DNA of 64,000 nt from Monosiga brevicollis MX1 (GCF_000002865.3 NW_001865055.1:356418-420417), one strand, 5' to 3'. Counted from the first letter of the stretch, positions 1 through 11,554 are shown. The notes: generated by a model from the letters alone, not told the origin. Translations and numbers: made by a program.

Positions 1-2529
1 CGGCAGCGGGGGACGTCGAGGGCACATGAGACGAGGCACGGGCGGTAGAGGCAGAGTGGCGGGCGCGAGGGCGAAACGGGGTGGTCATAGGGTCAGGGAA
101 AACATGGTTACGGTCGTGGCGAGCGCTGCCATGTTTCGTGTGTTTCGCAGAACGATGAGTTTGGGAAGGCGAGGTGGTGGTGTTGCTTGGAGGTGACTCG
201 GCACTCGGGCGTTTAGCACCGCGGACCTGGGTCCAAGAATCCTCGCCGCCGGACTCAGTGGCCATGTCCGCGGGGCAAGCAAGCGAGCAAGCGAGCGGAC
301 ACGGTGGGAGCGAGGGCGCCGCCAAAACGCGGGCCGCAAGGAGCGGGGTTGCAGATTTTGTCTGACAACGTGGTTCACGCCAAGATGTCAGAAAAAAAAA
401 ACGTCTACGACCGCGTCCGCGACCACGTCCACGGCCATGCCCGTGCCCGCGCCCTCCACCATGCTCAACAGCAAAGGCACCCTGTTTAGGTTCGGCGCGG
501 GCACCAGCAGGCGTGAGTTTGTGCAGGTTAGCAGTCACCACCTCAAAGAACTTGCCCAAATCCCAAGACGGTTGATACAGGTTTGCAATCACGTCCCTGA
601 GTTTCGAAGGCAGGCCATCAACCAGTTGGGCGATGACGAGGGTTGCCGAGTAGGCGCCCTCAATGCGAAGGGTGTCAACGGCAGCAGTGATGGAGGAGCG
701 GTAGACAGGAAAGTCGTCGGCCGTGCGGATGCGTTGGTCGCGAAGAGCCTGAGAGGCTTGGGTAATGTCGTGACGAGTGGTCTGGAGGAAGAGGGCGCCC
801 ATCTGTTTGAACCAGGCGCCCAAGACGATGCGTTGGCGTGATTTTTCGCGCTGAAAACGAGAGGCAAGGTCACCTCTCAAGCACGGTAAGATCCAGTCAA
901 CCAGGATGTCGTTGACGTAGATGAGGTAGTCCAGGTCGGAAGAAATGTCGCCATAAATATCCTGGATACCAGCGGCGGTGCAGCCCTCTAGATCGAGGGT
1001 GGCCATATGCAGCAAGGGCTCGGCTTGGAGAAGAACGAGGGCCGAGTTGACATTTTCTTTGAGGGAGTCGAGACCTTTCTTGCTGTCACCGCGATAGGAC
1101 TCCCACTTGGTTGAGGTTTGGTAGGCTCGGTGCCAAACGTGGTGGGGTGGTTGAGTCCGAGAGCCGGCCCGTGGTGGCGCATTGGTGCCAAAGGCAACAC
1201 CAAATTGGGATGCATCCACTGCTTCCATGGGAGAGCGCCTGGGCGTGGTGGCTCTATCGTCATGTGCGGGAGAGCTCAAATAGCCATGACGATAACGAGA
1301 GTCGTGAGAGAGCGATTCGTGCACGGGCTCTCTCGGGAGCCGGGGTAGAGGGCGATTGGAGGCCAGGCCAAACGCCACTTCGCCATCACGGGCAGACGGG
1401 TGCGCCGCGGGCGAGGGAGCGAGCAAAGAAAAATCGGTCGCAAGGTCACGAGAAGGCGACTGGGTCTCGTGCGCGCGTAACGAACCATGTGAGCGGCCCC
1501 TGTCCGGGATGAGCCGAAGGGCAGCGTTTATCTCGCGTTCAAGCTCGGCAATCTGCGATTGGAGCTGATGTTGAGAGCCTAGAGAGTGCACTAGGGCTTG
1601 CAGGGTCCTGTGGACCTGGGCCACGGCGGCGTCATTGTTGCGGGGGGATCCAGGGCCCGCGGCGGCGGCTGATGTGGCGGCGGCGCTTGCGGCATGGCGA
1701 GAAGCGCTCGCGGTAGCCTCGACGGGAGCGGCTCCTGTCGAAGGCGTGGCCGGGTGCGACCCGGTGGCGGCCATTTTCGGCCTTTCCTCTTCCTCATGCT
1801 CGTTGACCAAGCAATCGAGAGCGTCGGGTTCGGCATGATCTTCTTCGTGCTGGAAGTCGCGCGTGAGGTCGGTGTGAGCCTCAAAATTTCTGGTGGCAGC
1901 AGCGCGAGCAGCGCTTTGCACAGCGCCACGGCTACGAGTGACTCGCTGGTCAACAGGAGTATGCATAACACTAAATGGCATGGTGGCGATGATCAAGGGA
2001 GGGGAAAGGTACAACAACAAGCAAGGAAGCAAGCAAACAAACAAAAAAGTATGACAATTTTGCACTGTCTCGAAACAAAGAGAACAAAGAGGGTTTTGAT
2101 GATTTTGAAACGTTTTCACAATACAAGCAGAAGACACAGGGAGGAAGCAGGAGGGAAACGAAGCAGCTGGAAAGCGCAAGGCAGGGTAACGAAAGAGAGG
2201 TTGGAAGAGTACACAACCGAGGCCCATAACCTTTTAAAGGTGTATGTCCAGTACAGTGTTATGTGTGTGGACAAGGCGATTGTCACAGAGGTATCCAACC
2301 AATCGAAGTGCATACGAGAACATGGATTGAAGCAAGGCGAAGGAACAAGACAGAACAAGACAGAAGGAGGGAAGTGGAACGACCGAGGTCAAGAAGGAAA
2401 ATGGTACCGATCCAGGGAGATCGCTCCCATTTATAGCAGGTGGAAACACACACACACAGTGGAGACAGAGAATGGACTATCACACTGAAGACAGGTGGAG
2501 GCGATATCAGCAATCTGTTGGGACCAACA
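1..2529 (-). mobile_element. LTR-type retroelement copy with Gag-like coding region, cut by the window edge
   Basis: The minus strand from an ATG at 1981 down to about 375 carries Gag-like coding. It starts MPFSVMHTPVDQRVTRSRGA, then has an Ala/Ser-rich stretch, a short coiled coil, a helical core with a retrotransposon-Gag flavour (for example DGLPSKLRDVIANLYQ) and a Gly/Arg/His-rich tail. A second frame begins at 265 (MATESGGEDSWTQVRG) and runs off the left edge, where further polyprotein would be expected. Upstream of the Gag start there is a TATAAA on the minus strand (2430-2435) and a near-palindrome TGTTGGGACCAACA at 2516-2529, a possible LTR end; I could not confirm a full LTR or primer-binding site. 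Gag coding is not one uninterrupted frame, so the copy looks broken, with at least one break. Ty1/copia or Ty3/chromovirus membership is undecided because no protease, RT or integrase lies in the window. Fairly young by its still readable coding. Confidence 0.6.
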
Positions 2530-2654
2530 GATGCCACAACAAGATGATACACCAAGATGGCACAGCAAGATGTTACACAACAAGGTGGGACAACATCAAG
2601 TACCAGAGGACACACAACGTGGTAAAGTATACCGTCTCAGATTGTGCCTCTAAT

Positions 2655-3290
2655 AGTCTGTCCTCGTCAACCCTGATCTGCCCGTGCCTGACCTGCTCGG
2701 AACTGATTTGCTCGGTTCTGATGTGCTCGGGCCTGTCCTTTTCAGACCTGATCTGCTCGGGCCCGATCCTCTCGAGTCCGATCTGCTCGGGCCTGACCTG
2801 CTCGGAACTGATTTGCTGAGGCCTAATCTGCTCGCGACTGATCTATTCGGTTCTAATCTGCTCGGGCCTGATATACTCGGTTTTGATGTGCTCGGGCCTG
2901 TCCTTTTCAGACCTGACCTGCTTGGGTCTGTCTTTGTCAACCCTGATCTGCTCGTGCCTGACCTGCTCGGAACTAATTTGCTCGGTTCTGATGTGCTCGG
3001 GCCTGTCTTGTCACGACTGATGTGCTCGGGCCCGATCCTCTTGAATCCGATCTGCTCGGGCCTGATCTGCTCGCGACTGATCTGCTGGGGCCTGACCTGT
3101 TCGGAACTGATTTGCTCGGTTTTAATATGCTCGGGCCTGATATACTCGGTTCTGATATCCTCGGGCCTGTCCTTTTCAGACCTGATCCTCTTGGGTCTGT
3201 CCTTGTCAACCCTGATCTGCTCGTGCCTGACCTGCTCGGAACTGATTTGCTCGGTTTTAATCTGCTCGGGCCTGATATACTAATAAATAA
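2655..3290. repeat. 15-bp minisatellite with a 270-bp higher-order period
   Basis: The tract is built from diverged copies of a 15-base unit close to CTGATCTGCTCGGGC. Larger blocks recur: the string CGTGCCTGACCTGCTCGG starts at 2683, 2953 and 3222, giving spacings of 270 and 269 bases, or 18 units. Because the unit length is a multiple of three and has few stops, frames stay open on both strands: DLLGP/DLLGS-type pentapeptides on plus and SGPSR-type on minus. No start context, splice sites or homology convinces me that it is coding. Confidence 0.85.
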
Positions 3291-3850
3291 ATTAGGTGTT
3301 TGAACCTCAGAGCTGAAAGCAAAGCTGTGCAACCCCGACATCAACATCACAAGGGCACGCAAAACAACACAAGAGAACAAGTTACATTCGCTGGCTTTTA
3401 TCATGCCAAGAAGTACAAGCGCGAAGAATCCTGCACACAGAACCAAAAATCGTACAAAACGACCAAGTATAACGAGAGATACAGCCATTTCAAACACTAG
3501 ACACCCAAAAACGGCAGTCAAGCATCACAAATATAAGCCATCACAGCACGATCACACAAAAAACACCACGGCACGCTCACATACAATAAGGCACAACGCC
3601 GGGTTGAAAAGGCAACCGACCACAGAAGAAGAAGACATCATACAAAGGACTTTACAAAAATACAGTAAAAATTAGTGCAAAATACGAGCAAAATTAAAAC
3701 AAAAATACAAGTCAAGCCATCATGAAAAGATCACAACGAGAACCACCTAGGGAGCGACTGGTGCACACAGGGATCCCCACAGAGGGACCCCCGAGGCGGT
3801 GCCTACCTACGACGAGCGTAGGCAGACACCGCCAAAGTGGCGCTGGATGT
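3291..3850. other. A-rich spacer, no gene seen
   Basis: This stretch is A-rich and low in complexity, in contrast with the GC-rich flanks. No frame has protein-like composition. At its right end (about 3842-3893) a unit near CAGCGTTCATCTGATGGAC is repeated in tandem. Confidence 0.5.
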
Positions 3851-4200
3851 GGTCAGCGTTCATCTGATGGACCAGCGTTCATCTGATGGACCAGCGCCGC
3901 GAAGCGACCCTTCCACCGAGGAACAAAGGCCTCGTCCAGCCCCGGCTGGTACACACCACGGGCCTCGGCGCAGCGGGCGAGCTGACCAAGCAGATCCACA
4001 AAGGAGGAGGCGAACCCACCGGTTCTCGTCATCGCCGCAGGGACGATCAGAGTTTTTCCATGGTTGAAACCGGTGTAGTAGTCGCGCTTCTCCTTTTCGG
4101 CTCGGCGAAGGGCAGCGCCCACCTTGATGCAGGCTTGCGAGGTGGTCAAGACACAGACCAAGACCAAATCACCACAAAAATTGCTCACAAATACCACAAC
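3850..4200 (-). pseudogene. Possible remnant of a reverse-transcriptase-like retrotransposon C-terminus
   Basis: A minus-strand frame of about 114 codons includes ALRRAEKEKRDYYTGFNHGK, then TGGFASSFVDLLGQLAR, then FVPRWKGRFAALVHQMNAG. The order 'ALRRAExEKxxxY', a hydrophobic 'VPAAMTRTGG' segment, 'F..LL..LAR' and a terminal Arg/Trp-rich helix resembles the C-terminal tail that follows the RT domain in many LINE-like elements. This is pattern recognition only. No RT catalytic motif (YxDD) is present, so at best it is a short fragment. It could instead be an unrelated short host frame. Confidence 0.3.
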
Positions 4201-4517
4201 CTTTTACGAAAATACAAGTCAAAACGCGGGCGAGCTGGCCGTTACTTTAAGGGATGTGAACCCTGGCAGCCGAGTCTCATCCCACATTCACGGAACACAA
4301 CATTGCAGCACAGCATTCCAATTTCAGCTCAATCAGGCAATCGCGTTCCTTCCTCAGCAGTGTATTTTCGACGACTGTCGTGTGTTATGCACCGACGTCA
4401 GTTGGTTGTCATGAGAAGAGAAAAAAAGATACATCGATATTATAGTATGACACTTTATGATATACCCGCTGTGTGCTGTAGCATAGGGAGGTGTCCGAAC
4501 TAAAAGCCGAACGCAGA
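4201..4517. other. Spacer downstream of the KH-PLD gene
   Basis: No coding signal is seen. An AT-rich patch at about 4430-4465 contains CACTTTATGATATA, whose reverse complement resembles the AAAGTGTGATATA element at 21760 and 27738. Confidence 0.4.
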
Positions 4518-6301
4518 TTAGTGGGCAAATTGCTTCCAAAGGCGCTCAAATTCAGCTTGATAGGGCTTCACCTAGTCAAGATATGGGGCATGAGGTCAGT
4601 TGGGTGACAAGTTGATGCAGGGCAGCACTTGGTCACAGCTGCACATGCATGGGCGTGTATTAACAGCAGTTGCAGCAGCAACAAGTAGGCTTCGTACCAG
4701 TTGAGGCTCGTTGGAAATGCAAATGTTCTCTTGATTATGGGTTGCGGCACCATAAGTCCAGTTGAAGCTGCCTGTAAGAATGACCTTGCTATCCAGAACG
4801 GCAAACTGGATCAAGCAAAAAGAAGTGAATGCAGTACAAGACCAACAATGAAAATAGCATGCAGTCTTTAAGCAAGTCAAGAGCCTTGCGACATGGGCAG
4901 ACCTTATGATGCATATGATACTCGCTGTGATCCGTGCGAACTGGAATACCAGCGTTTCGCAATTTGAGGATATCGCTGCCCTGGTTTGTCATGCATTCGT
5001 CGTCAGTAATGACGCGCACCTATGGGAAAAGTTCCGAATTGTGAGCGTGTTTGTTGGAACACAGGGCAGAGGGTGGTAGTGGGATTGGGGGCGTAGCTAT
5101 ACCTTGACGCCGTGGGCATGAAGACGCATGATGGTTTCGTAGATGCGATCGTCTGAGATCGTGAAGACACAGATCTCAGCGGTATGCTCGGCTGAATCCA
5201 GATACGTCAGGAAGCGCTGAAAGCTTGGCTATAGATTGTGCGAGTGGGGAAAGGGTGAGAATCAAACTTCCGGGTGAGTCTGCTCCTTGCAATTGAGGGG
5301 AGCAAGCCAACCTGGTTGGGACGTTCTGGAAAAAAGAGGACCTCATGAATGGGTTCACGGGCCTGCAGGTTGATGTGGGCACGGGGGGCGGGAATGTCGC
5401 TCGTTTCTGTTCCGAGCACCTTGAATTTCGTGACAAAAAGGCGGGAAATGAGGAACGCAAGTGGCACGATGGTTCTAGAGTCAGGAGAGCACGGCGAGCA
5501 CCACATACAGAGAAGGGAACCTCAACAATCTCACGGATGGCTTCAAGGGCTCGCTCCACATGGCCTTTGGCACCTGCAAGAGTGGCCAGGAAGTAAGAAA
5601 AAGAGGGGCATGTTCCTTTGGAGGTGAAGCAGCACGCAAGAGCTGACCCTGAATGGTGACGGGCCCATCTTGGCCTCGACGCGGAATCTCAATGGCACAG
5701 CCATGTTGGGTTTCTAGGTTTTGAAGCGTCGATCCTCGCGGGCCTTGGGCAACATGGCTCGTATGAGCACCACAGCATCTGATTCTGTAAGCATACGATC
5801 ACAACGCGACTCCTCGCGAATCTTCAAACGTACCGATGAGGCGACCGTGAACGCTGCTAGGGATGTCAAGCTGCGCGGTCAGAAGCGGGTCCTCGCCGAC
5901 TTCAAACTTGAGAATGTTGGCAATCTCACGTCTGAGGGCCAGAGGCAGATGCATGAACACGATCCTGTGGCCTACCCTTTTGCCGGTCCAAACAAGTCAA
6001 CGTGCAAACAAAGAAGAAGATTTGTGCACGCACCGACAGCCGTCGATGCCTGCGGGTGGGCCGACGATGGACACGATGCAACTACTATCCTGTGCAAAAG
6101 TACCAGGCCAGCGGCACGAATGAGCACGGGCAGTTGCTCCTGGGGTTGGTGGGTAGGATCACGCTCGTTGCAGCTACTCACGTCGCGATTGGGAATTGTC
6201 ACGTTGACGCTGAAGCTGCTCTCCAAGCGCCGGATGACGGAGCCGCCATGACCAATGAGGTCACTGTGAAACTTTTTGGGAATTTGCAGGTCGCACGCCA
6301 T
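4518..6301 (-). CDS. KH-KH-phospholipase D fusion, PLD6/Zucchini type
   Basis: Spliced, I read about 326 residues in about nine exons. KH domain 1 (about residues 3-80) has IPKKFHSDLIGHGGSVIRRL, with the GHGG loop. KH domain 2 (about 88-152) has HGRLIGPRGSTLQNLE, with the GPRG loop. The rest matches animal PLD6/MitoPLD/Zucchini: PIHEVLFFPERP, then TAEICVFTISDDRIYETIM, then VRVITDDECMTNQGSDILK, one HKD motif HHKFAVLD split by an intron, GSFNWTYGAATHNQEN, and the end KPYQAEFERLWKQFAH. One HKD per chain implies an active homodimer, as in PLD6. Known members hydrolyse cardiolipin or act as single-strand RNA endonucleases on mitochondria. The N-terminal membrane helix of animal PLD6 is not seen; KH domains stand in its place. 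The start is the ATG just before KH1; an upstream exon cannot be excluded. The neighbour RAE1 is divergent, 870 bases away. Confidence 0.85.
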
Positions 6302-6483
6302 GATGCCAGCAGGAAAAAAAAATGGTCACACCCTAAGAGATCCTCACGATTTTGATGATGCCAACGATGCCATTCCAGATTCAAAAGCAAGGTGAGGACG
6401 GTGAACTGGCTCAGTCAATACAGCTCGCCGTTGGTGGCAGCGCACCCAGCAGTACCTGATGAGCTTGTAGCCTGAATCCGACC

Positions 6484-6519
<36 letters not shown>

Positions 6520-7078
6520 CAGTGGGTGCGATGCATGTGCAATAACAGTCCTTATCATCCAGGAAGAGGAAAAAACTACAAAAGCTGACAAAAACCATTC
6601 TGAAAGTATACAAGGGTTTAACATAAACTCTTCCAAAACCGACATCAAGCCAAGTTACAGATGCGTAAACAACTGCAGTTGTGACCATGGACAACTGACA
6701 GTTGGTCATTTCGCTTTCTCTCTCTCTCTCTGCTCTTGTGAACGCTGCACGCTGCACACTGGGATCGGATCGAACGGCAGCCGGGTGTCGTGGTCGAGGA
6801 GCGCTCCGTCACTTGATTGTCGCCATTCTTGTTCTGCGTGCTTTATCCAGCACCGGTCCACATTGGGGATTTGGGCTCGAATGTAAGCAAAAAAGCTGAA
6901 CTTGTCTTGACGCATTGACAGAGGACTCGTCGCTCAGGTGTGTCGGCCAGCGCGCCTTCGCCTCTTACTCGGGTCCTTGTCCGATTGACGGCGACGGTTA
7001 CCACAAAACACGCGCCTCGCTATTTGGTTGAGGCACACGCACAAAGCTATCTCCGAACAGCATCTTATAAGTTGCTGG

Positions 7079-7110
<32 letters not shown>

Positions 7111-7172
7111 TGAATCTCAAATTTCAAAGGTGCCGCCGCCTTCTTGTTGCCTCTATCGGGTGAACCAACGAC
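6302..7172. promoter_or_regulatory. Divergent intergenic region between the KH-PLD gene and RAE1
   Basis: This region should hold both promoters. It contains a (GA)n microsatellite at 6488-6518, a CT-rich patch at 6715-6731 and a 30-base T run at 7080-7109, about 60 bases before the RAE1 start. No TATA box or other motif stands out. No gene is seen. Confidence 0.5.
6488..6518. repeat. (GA)n microsatellite
   Basis: About 15 GA units in the KH-PLD/RAE1 intergenic region. Confidence 0.9.
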
Positions 7173-9668
7173 ATGTTCGGTGCTGCCGCTGCATCGCGTG
7201 ACGTCGAGGTCCGTCCAGTACACCCCTCTTTTTTGCGTGAACCGCCCATCTTCTCTTTGCCTGACGTATCAGCGCTTTTACGCCTCAGCCTGACGATTGC
7301 TTCATCAGGTCAACCCGCCTCCCGGTGACACGCCGCAATGCATCAAGTGGTCACCTGTCAGCAATCATCTGGCTGTTGGGAGCTGGGACTCAACGGTACG
7401 TTATTGAATTCCGCTTGCTTTGCTCAACTTGAGTCCATTCGTGATTTGGGTCCCAACCCACGTGCTGCAAGTTCCACCCACACCTTATCTGCTCTGACCT
7501 TTTGCATCTTTCCGCTCTCTCGCATCCTTGCCTCATGGCCATGTGCTCAGGTTAAGGTTTATGAGATTAGCCCCCAGGGACAAAGTGCGCCTCGCCAAGA
7601 ATTCAAGTTTGGTGCACCCGTTCTTGACGTTGATTTTGTGGCGGTATGCATATCCGTCCTTGGAACCATCCATCCCTGAGGATTTCTTGCTACTTGATAA
7701 CCATCTGTGCATCCTTCCGCAATGTTTGGTTCACAAACATCTGGCTTGAGCCCTTATGTCGCCGTGTTCCAACACCACCTTGTTCTGTTTGACCGCTCGC
7801 ATAGGATGGTTCCAAGTGCGTGACTGCCGTGGCTGATAAGACGGCGCAACTTTGTGACCTGGCCACTGGCCAAACTCAGCAGATTGCCGCGGTTGGTTGT
7901 GACACCGTTCCACGTGTGACTGTAGTAAAGGCTATGCCTCTCATATCCTTGGCCTTCATCTTGGCCGATTGAATCTTGACTTGATTGTTCATGTCAATGT
8001 ATCGTCTTGCAGCATGATGCGCCGGTCAAGTCGGCACGATTTTTGCCCCAACTGAATGCCGTCATGACAGCTTCGTGGGATCAGACGGTCAAGTTTTGGG
8101 ACATGCGATCCCCCAATGCTGTGGCCTCGTTCACGTTGGGTGGTAAGACCTCCCCCTCCCCCCGCCAACACACAACACACAACGCCTTCTTTCAAACGAA
8201 ATGACGACTGAAGAGGGAAGAATGAAACACATCAAGGAAGAGGAGCAAGCACATGCGCACACAACCCACACACCCAACAACTACCAGCTCGCGTTTTTTC
8301 GGAGCTTTTTTTTCTTTTGCTCTTTCGAATTTGATTCTGACATGGACATGGCGTTGTGGTTGTCACTTGTTTGTATCAGGCCGCTGTTACTCTGCAGATG
8401 CCGTCAACAACCTTGCAGCCGTGGTTACCTCAGACCGCAAGGTGTCCGTCTTCACGCTCGATGGTGGCCCACGTCCTTTCCGCGAGATTGAGCTTCGAGC
8501 CACAACCGCGCAGGCCGGCCAGTCTGCTTCACAAGCTTTGCTCAACCTCCAGCCCCGCGTACTGCGCTGCTTCCCGAGTGGCGTAAGTTTTTTTTGGCTC
8601 TTTGGCCCTTTGTATTGTTTGTATTTGGGCAGGTCCGTGACAGAAACGCTTCTATCACTTGTTCTAAATCTTGACTTGTTGAACTGGGTTACAGGATGGA
8701 TTTGCTGTTGGCTCAATCGAAGGCCGTGTCGCCATCTTGTATGCCGACCCAGCTAAACACGAGGTAGGTGCAGTTCCTGACAATGTGGAGTTTCGGTTGC
8801 ACAAACATGCTTCTTTTCCCAAGCAGTCCACATCTGCTCGTTTCAAGCCAGGATTCTGGGTAGTCTGAGCGTCTCAGAGAATAGAGTCAGATCCCGTCCT
8901 GTGTTTCACGGTTCAATGTTGAATTATGGTAGAAGGAAAAGTTTTCGTTCAAGTGCCATCGCACGGCAGACAAGGGCTCAACGGACGCCTACGCGGTCAA
9001 TGATATTGCCTTCCACAAGCAGGTGTGTTTGTGTCGGGGTATGCGCGGTATTGGTTTGCGTTGTATTTAACATGGCTGGCGTCCACGGCGGTCGCTTGTC
9101 TTGTCTTGTTTTTTTTTTTTTTTTTTTTTTTCCCTTGTGTGTGTTACTGAATGCCCTTTTTTTTGCACGTTAGCACGGAACTTTTGCAACGGTCGGCGGC
9201 AATGGTGTCTTTTACTTCTGGGACAAAGTCAACCGCAACAAGCTCAAGGTAGGAGCTGCCTGTTCACGATCAAGAACAGCCGAAAGCCTGGGTGAACAGG
9301 CCTTGACGTTGGCGGCATGAGCGAGCATGGTTGAACCATTTGATTGGGCCGCGCTGCTGCACCCTTGCTTTGGGATAAACTCAGGAATTCCCCAAAGCCA
9401 AGGCCGAAATCACGTGTTGCGATTTCAATGGCGATGGCACGCTCTTTGCCTACGGGTGTGGCTATGACTGGTCCAAGGTTTGCCCCTGTTTTGCATTTTG
9501 CTAAAGCTGAGGTTTAGGTGCTGGCGCCACCTTACATCATGTGACATGGGTTGCTTTTTTGATGTTGCATAGGGCCACGCACATTATAATCAAGCCGGCT
9601 ACAAGGGTGTCTTGATTCATGCAGTGCAGTCAGCAGATATCTCCCCTCGCCCGGTGCAGCGCCGTTAA
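7173..9668 (+). CDS. RAE1: mRNA export factor RAE1/GLE2 (WD-repeat beta-propeller)
   Basis: A WD-repeat protein in about ten exons, opening MFGAAAASRDVE then VNPPPGDTPQCIKWSP. Diagnostic stretches include HLAVGSWDSTVKVYEI, ASWDQTVKFWDMRSPNAV, FAVGSIEGRVAILYADPAKH, TDAYAVNDIAFHKQ, GTFATVGGNGVFYFWDK and FAYGCGYDWSKGHAHYN, the last near-universal in RAE1/Gle2. It ends SPRPVQRR. Known members bind the GLEBS motif of NUP98 and help mRNA leave the nucleus; they also act in spindle assembly. The seven-blade propeller appears complete, with no broken blade. The start is the only in-frame ATG before the conserved first blade. Introns are short (about 60-200 bases), with T-rich tracts such as 9109-9131. 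Confidence 0.95.
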
Positions 9669-10246
9669 ATCCATTTTGTATTAAATTTCGTGTTCTTGGC
9701 ATCGTACAGGCAGGGCTGTTTGGCTTTGTGAATTGGTAAGTTCTGAGCTTACCGCTCAAGGGTGTCTGTTCTGTGATCAAGGTCAATAGCATTCGTCGAG
9801 TGCAGACTTTGTGGTGTGCAACAGCAAGCGTGTGATTGGTGCAATGTCCATCAAACGATATGCTCTTTTTTATTCAGAGGGGACTCGCAGAATAGTAAAC
9901 AGACAACTGAGAAAAAGAAGCGGTCAAATAAGACACGAAGACAGGAGGGTGGGCATGAGGACGCAAGTGACAGGGGGAGAGGGGAGCAGGGGCGAGAAGA
10001 GATGGGGCAAAGGAAAGAGAGAGAGAGAGAGAGAGAAGGCGAAAGAGCAGCCGGATGAGGGAGGGGTGGTACGGTTGACGTGTAACGTCTTGGCGGACCG
10101 GCCGCACGGCCAACAAGGAACATATCCACAGGGCACACACGCACATAAAGGCATAGACATTAGCATACAGCAAAGCAACGCAACACATCAGTGAAGATGG
10201 GCATGAGCGTGTGTCCGGTTGCTAGACACATCTACTCCGGCACCGA
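9669..10246. other. Convergent 3' spacer between RAE1 and RIB43A
   Basis: The 3' ends of RAE1 (plus) and RIB43A (minus) face each other. The spacer holds a purine-rich patch with a (GA)n run at about 10013-10036. I see no gene. Confidence 0.5.
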
Positions 10247-11492
10247 TTAGCGGGCGCTGGTGCCAAACTGGCTAAAGAAGCTGTCGTCAAAGGTGTTTTC
10301 TTCCCGCTGGGTGGCGCGAAGTGTCTGTTCCAGTCGCAACGTTTGATTGATGGTGGCGGCCTCTTGCAGCTGTGCTTGACGAGCGCGTTGCGCTTGGCGA
10401 TCCATCAACAAGGCCTGACGGCTCATCTGGGCGCGCAGTTGGGCTTCGCGCTCTTCTTCCTCGCGTTGCTGTTGCCGGCGTTGCTGGGCTTCCTCGGCTT
10501 GGCGGATTTGGTCGGCGCGAATCTGAGCCACCTGTTCTGGAGTCATGCCTCGGTAGCGGTCTTTCAGGACCTTGCCATTTCGGCCAAACGCCTCTGTGGG
10601 ATCTTCGCGCATGAGGGAGGAGTCGATTTCAGCCTGCTTCTGTGCCACGAGTTCCTCGGCTTCATGGAAGCGTTCGCGGCGGCGAGCAGCAGCCTTTTCA
10701 TCGGCCATCTTGCGATTGTACTCCGCGGCCTCGCGTAGGCGGGCCCGACGGGCTTCGTCTTGAGCGTGCTGTTGTTGAAGGCCCAAGAGAGCTTGGCTGT
10801 GGGCCATGTTTTGCGCCTCTTCAAATTCGGCTGATTCGGCTTGGCGCTGGCGTTGTTGCTGTTCCATCTGTTGGCGAGCCCATTCACGCTGTTGGGCCCG
10901 CTGCAGGGCCTCGCGTTCAATCTGACTGTCATCCTCACCCTGGAAGATTTGCAGAGAGGATGGGCCAAGCCGACTCTCGTCGGCGCCGTCGCCGCGGAGC
11001 GGAGCAGGCTCGCGCCACACCACCGTTTCCTCACGATGGCGCTGTTCTTCCCATTGGCGTTGCTGTTCGGCGAGTGCAGCCTTGGCAGCCATGCGTTGCT
11101 GTCGCTCGAGCTCCAAAGCCAGCTCGGCGTGCGCAGCCATTTCGCGATCTACATAGCAGCAAACGGGGTGGAGAGGTGATTGGTTCGTCGGGTTTGAGGC
11201 AATGCAGCTGTTTGCGTGTGCGTGTGCGCGTGCATGTACGCGTGCGTGTGCATGTTGTGATGGTGATGGTGGGGCGAGAGAAGGGGTCAGGGTAAACAAC
11301 GGCCTGATGGCAACATACCAGCAGCCATCTCAGCTTCGCGCTCGGCCTTTTTCTGCTCGCGCTTTTCGATAATCTGTTGCTGCAGGGCCTCGAGATCGCT
11401 GCCATTCTTGCTAATTTTGGGGTTTAGAATACGCTGCTTGCGCTCTTCCTGGCGCTGGCGACGCAGCTGTATCGCGGCCTCCTGTGCGAACA
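10247..11492 (-). CDS. RIB43A-like protofilament ribbon protein (RIBC family), 5' end lost in a gap
   Basis: A Glu/Gln/Arg-rich, almost wholly alpha-helical protein. Two exons join in phase across the intron at about 11144-11318: KISKNGSDLEALQQQIIEKR ... EREAEMAA then DREMAAHAELALELERQQ. Family marks are SSLQIFQGEDDSQIEREALQ, the long coiled coil, and MTPEQVAQIRADQIRQAEEA. The end is SFFSQFGTSAR. RIB43A proteins lie inside the doublet microtubule lumen of motile cilia as microtubule inner proteins. The coding frame enters the 50-N gap at 11493, so a few tens of N-terminal residues and the start codon are missing or lie in the gap and CT tract. The divergent CAP-Gly gene begins about 0.4 kb away. 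Confidence 0.85.
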
Positions 11493-11542
11493 NNNNNNNN
11501 NNNNNNNNNNNNNNNNNNNNNNNNNNNNNNNNNNNNNNNNNN
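11493..11542. other. Assembly gap (50 N)
   Basis: Exactly 50 N, a placeholder rather than a measured length. It cuts the N-terminal exon of the RIB43A gene. The right side is a CT microsatellite, a likely cause of the break. Confidence 0.95.
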
Positions 11543-11554
11543 TCTCTCTCTCCC

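Noticed and set aside
2684-3283. 200-codon frame of DLLGP-type pentapeptides (and its minus-strand counterpart) as a repeat protein gene
   Set aside because: Open frames on both strands follow from a 15-base repeat; no start context, splice sites or non-repetitive flanks.
10343-11295. Plus-strand frames opposite RIB43A
   Set aside because: Complementary shadows of a Glu/Gln/Arg-rich helical gene, which gives Leu/Ala-rich open frames on the other strand.
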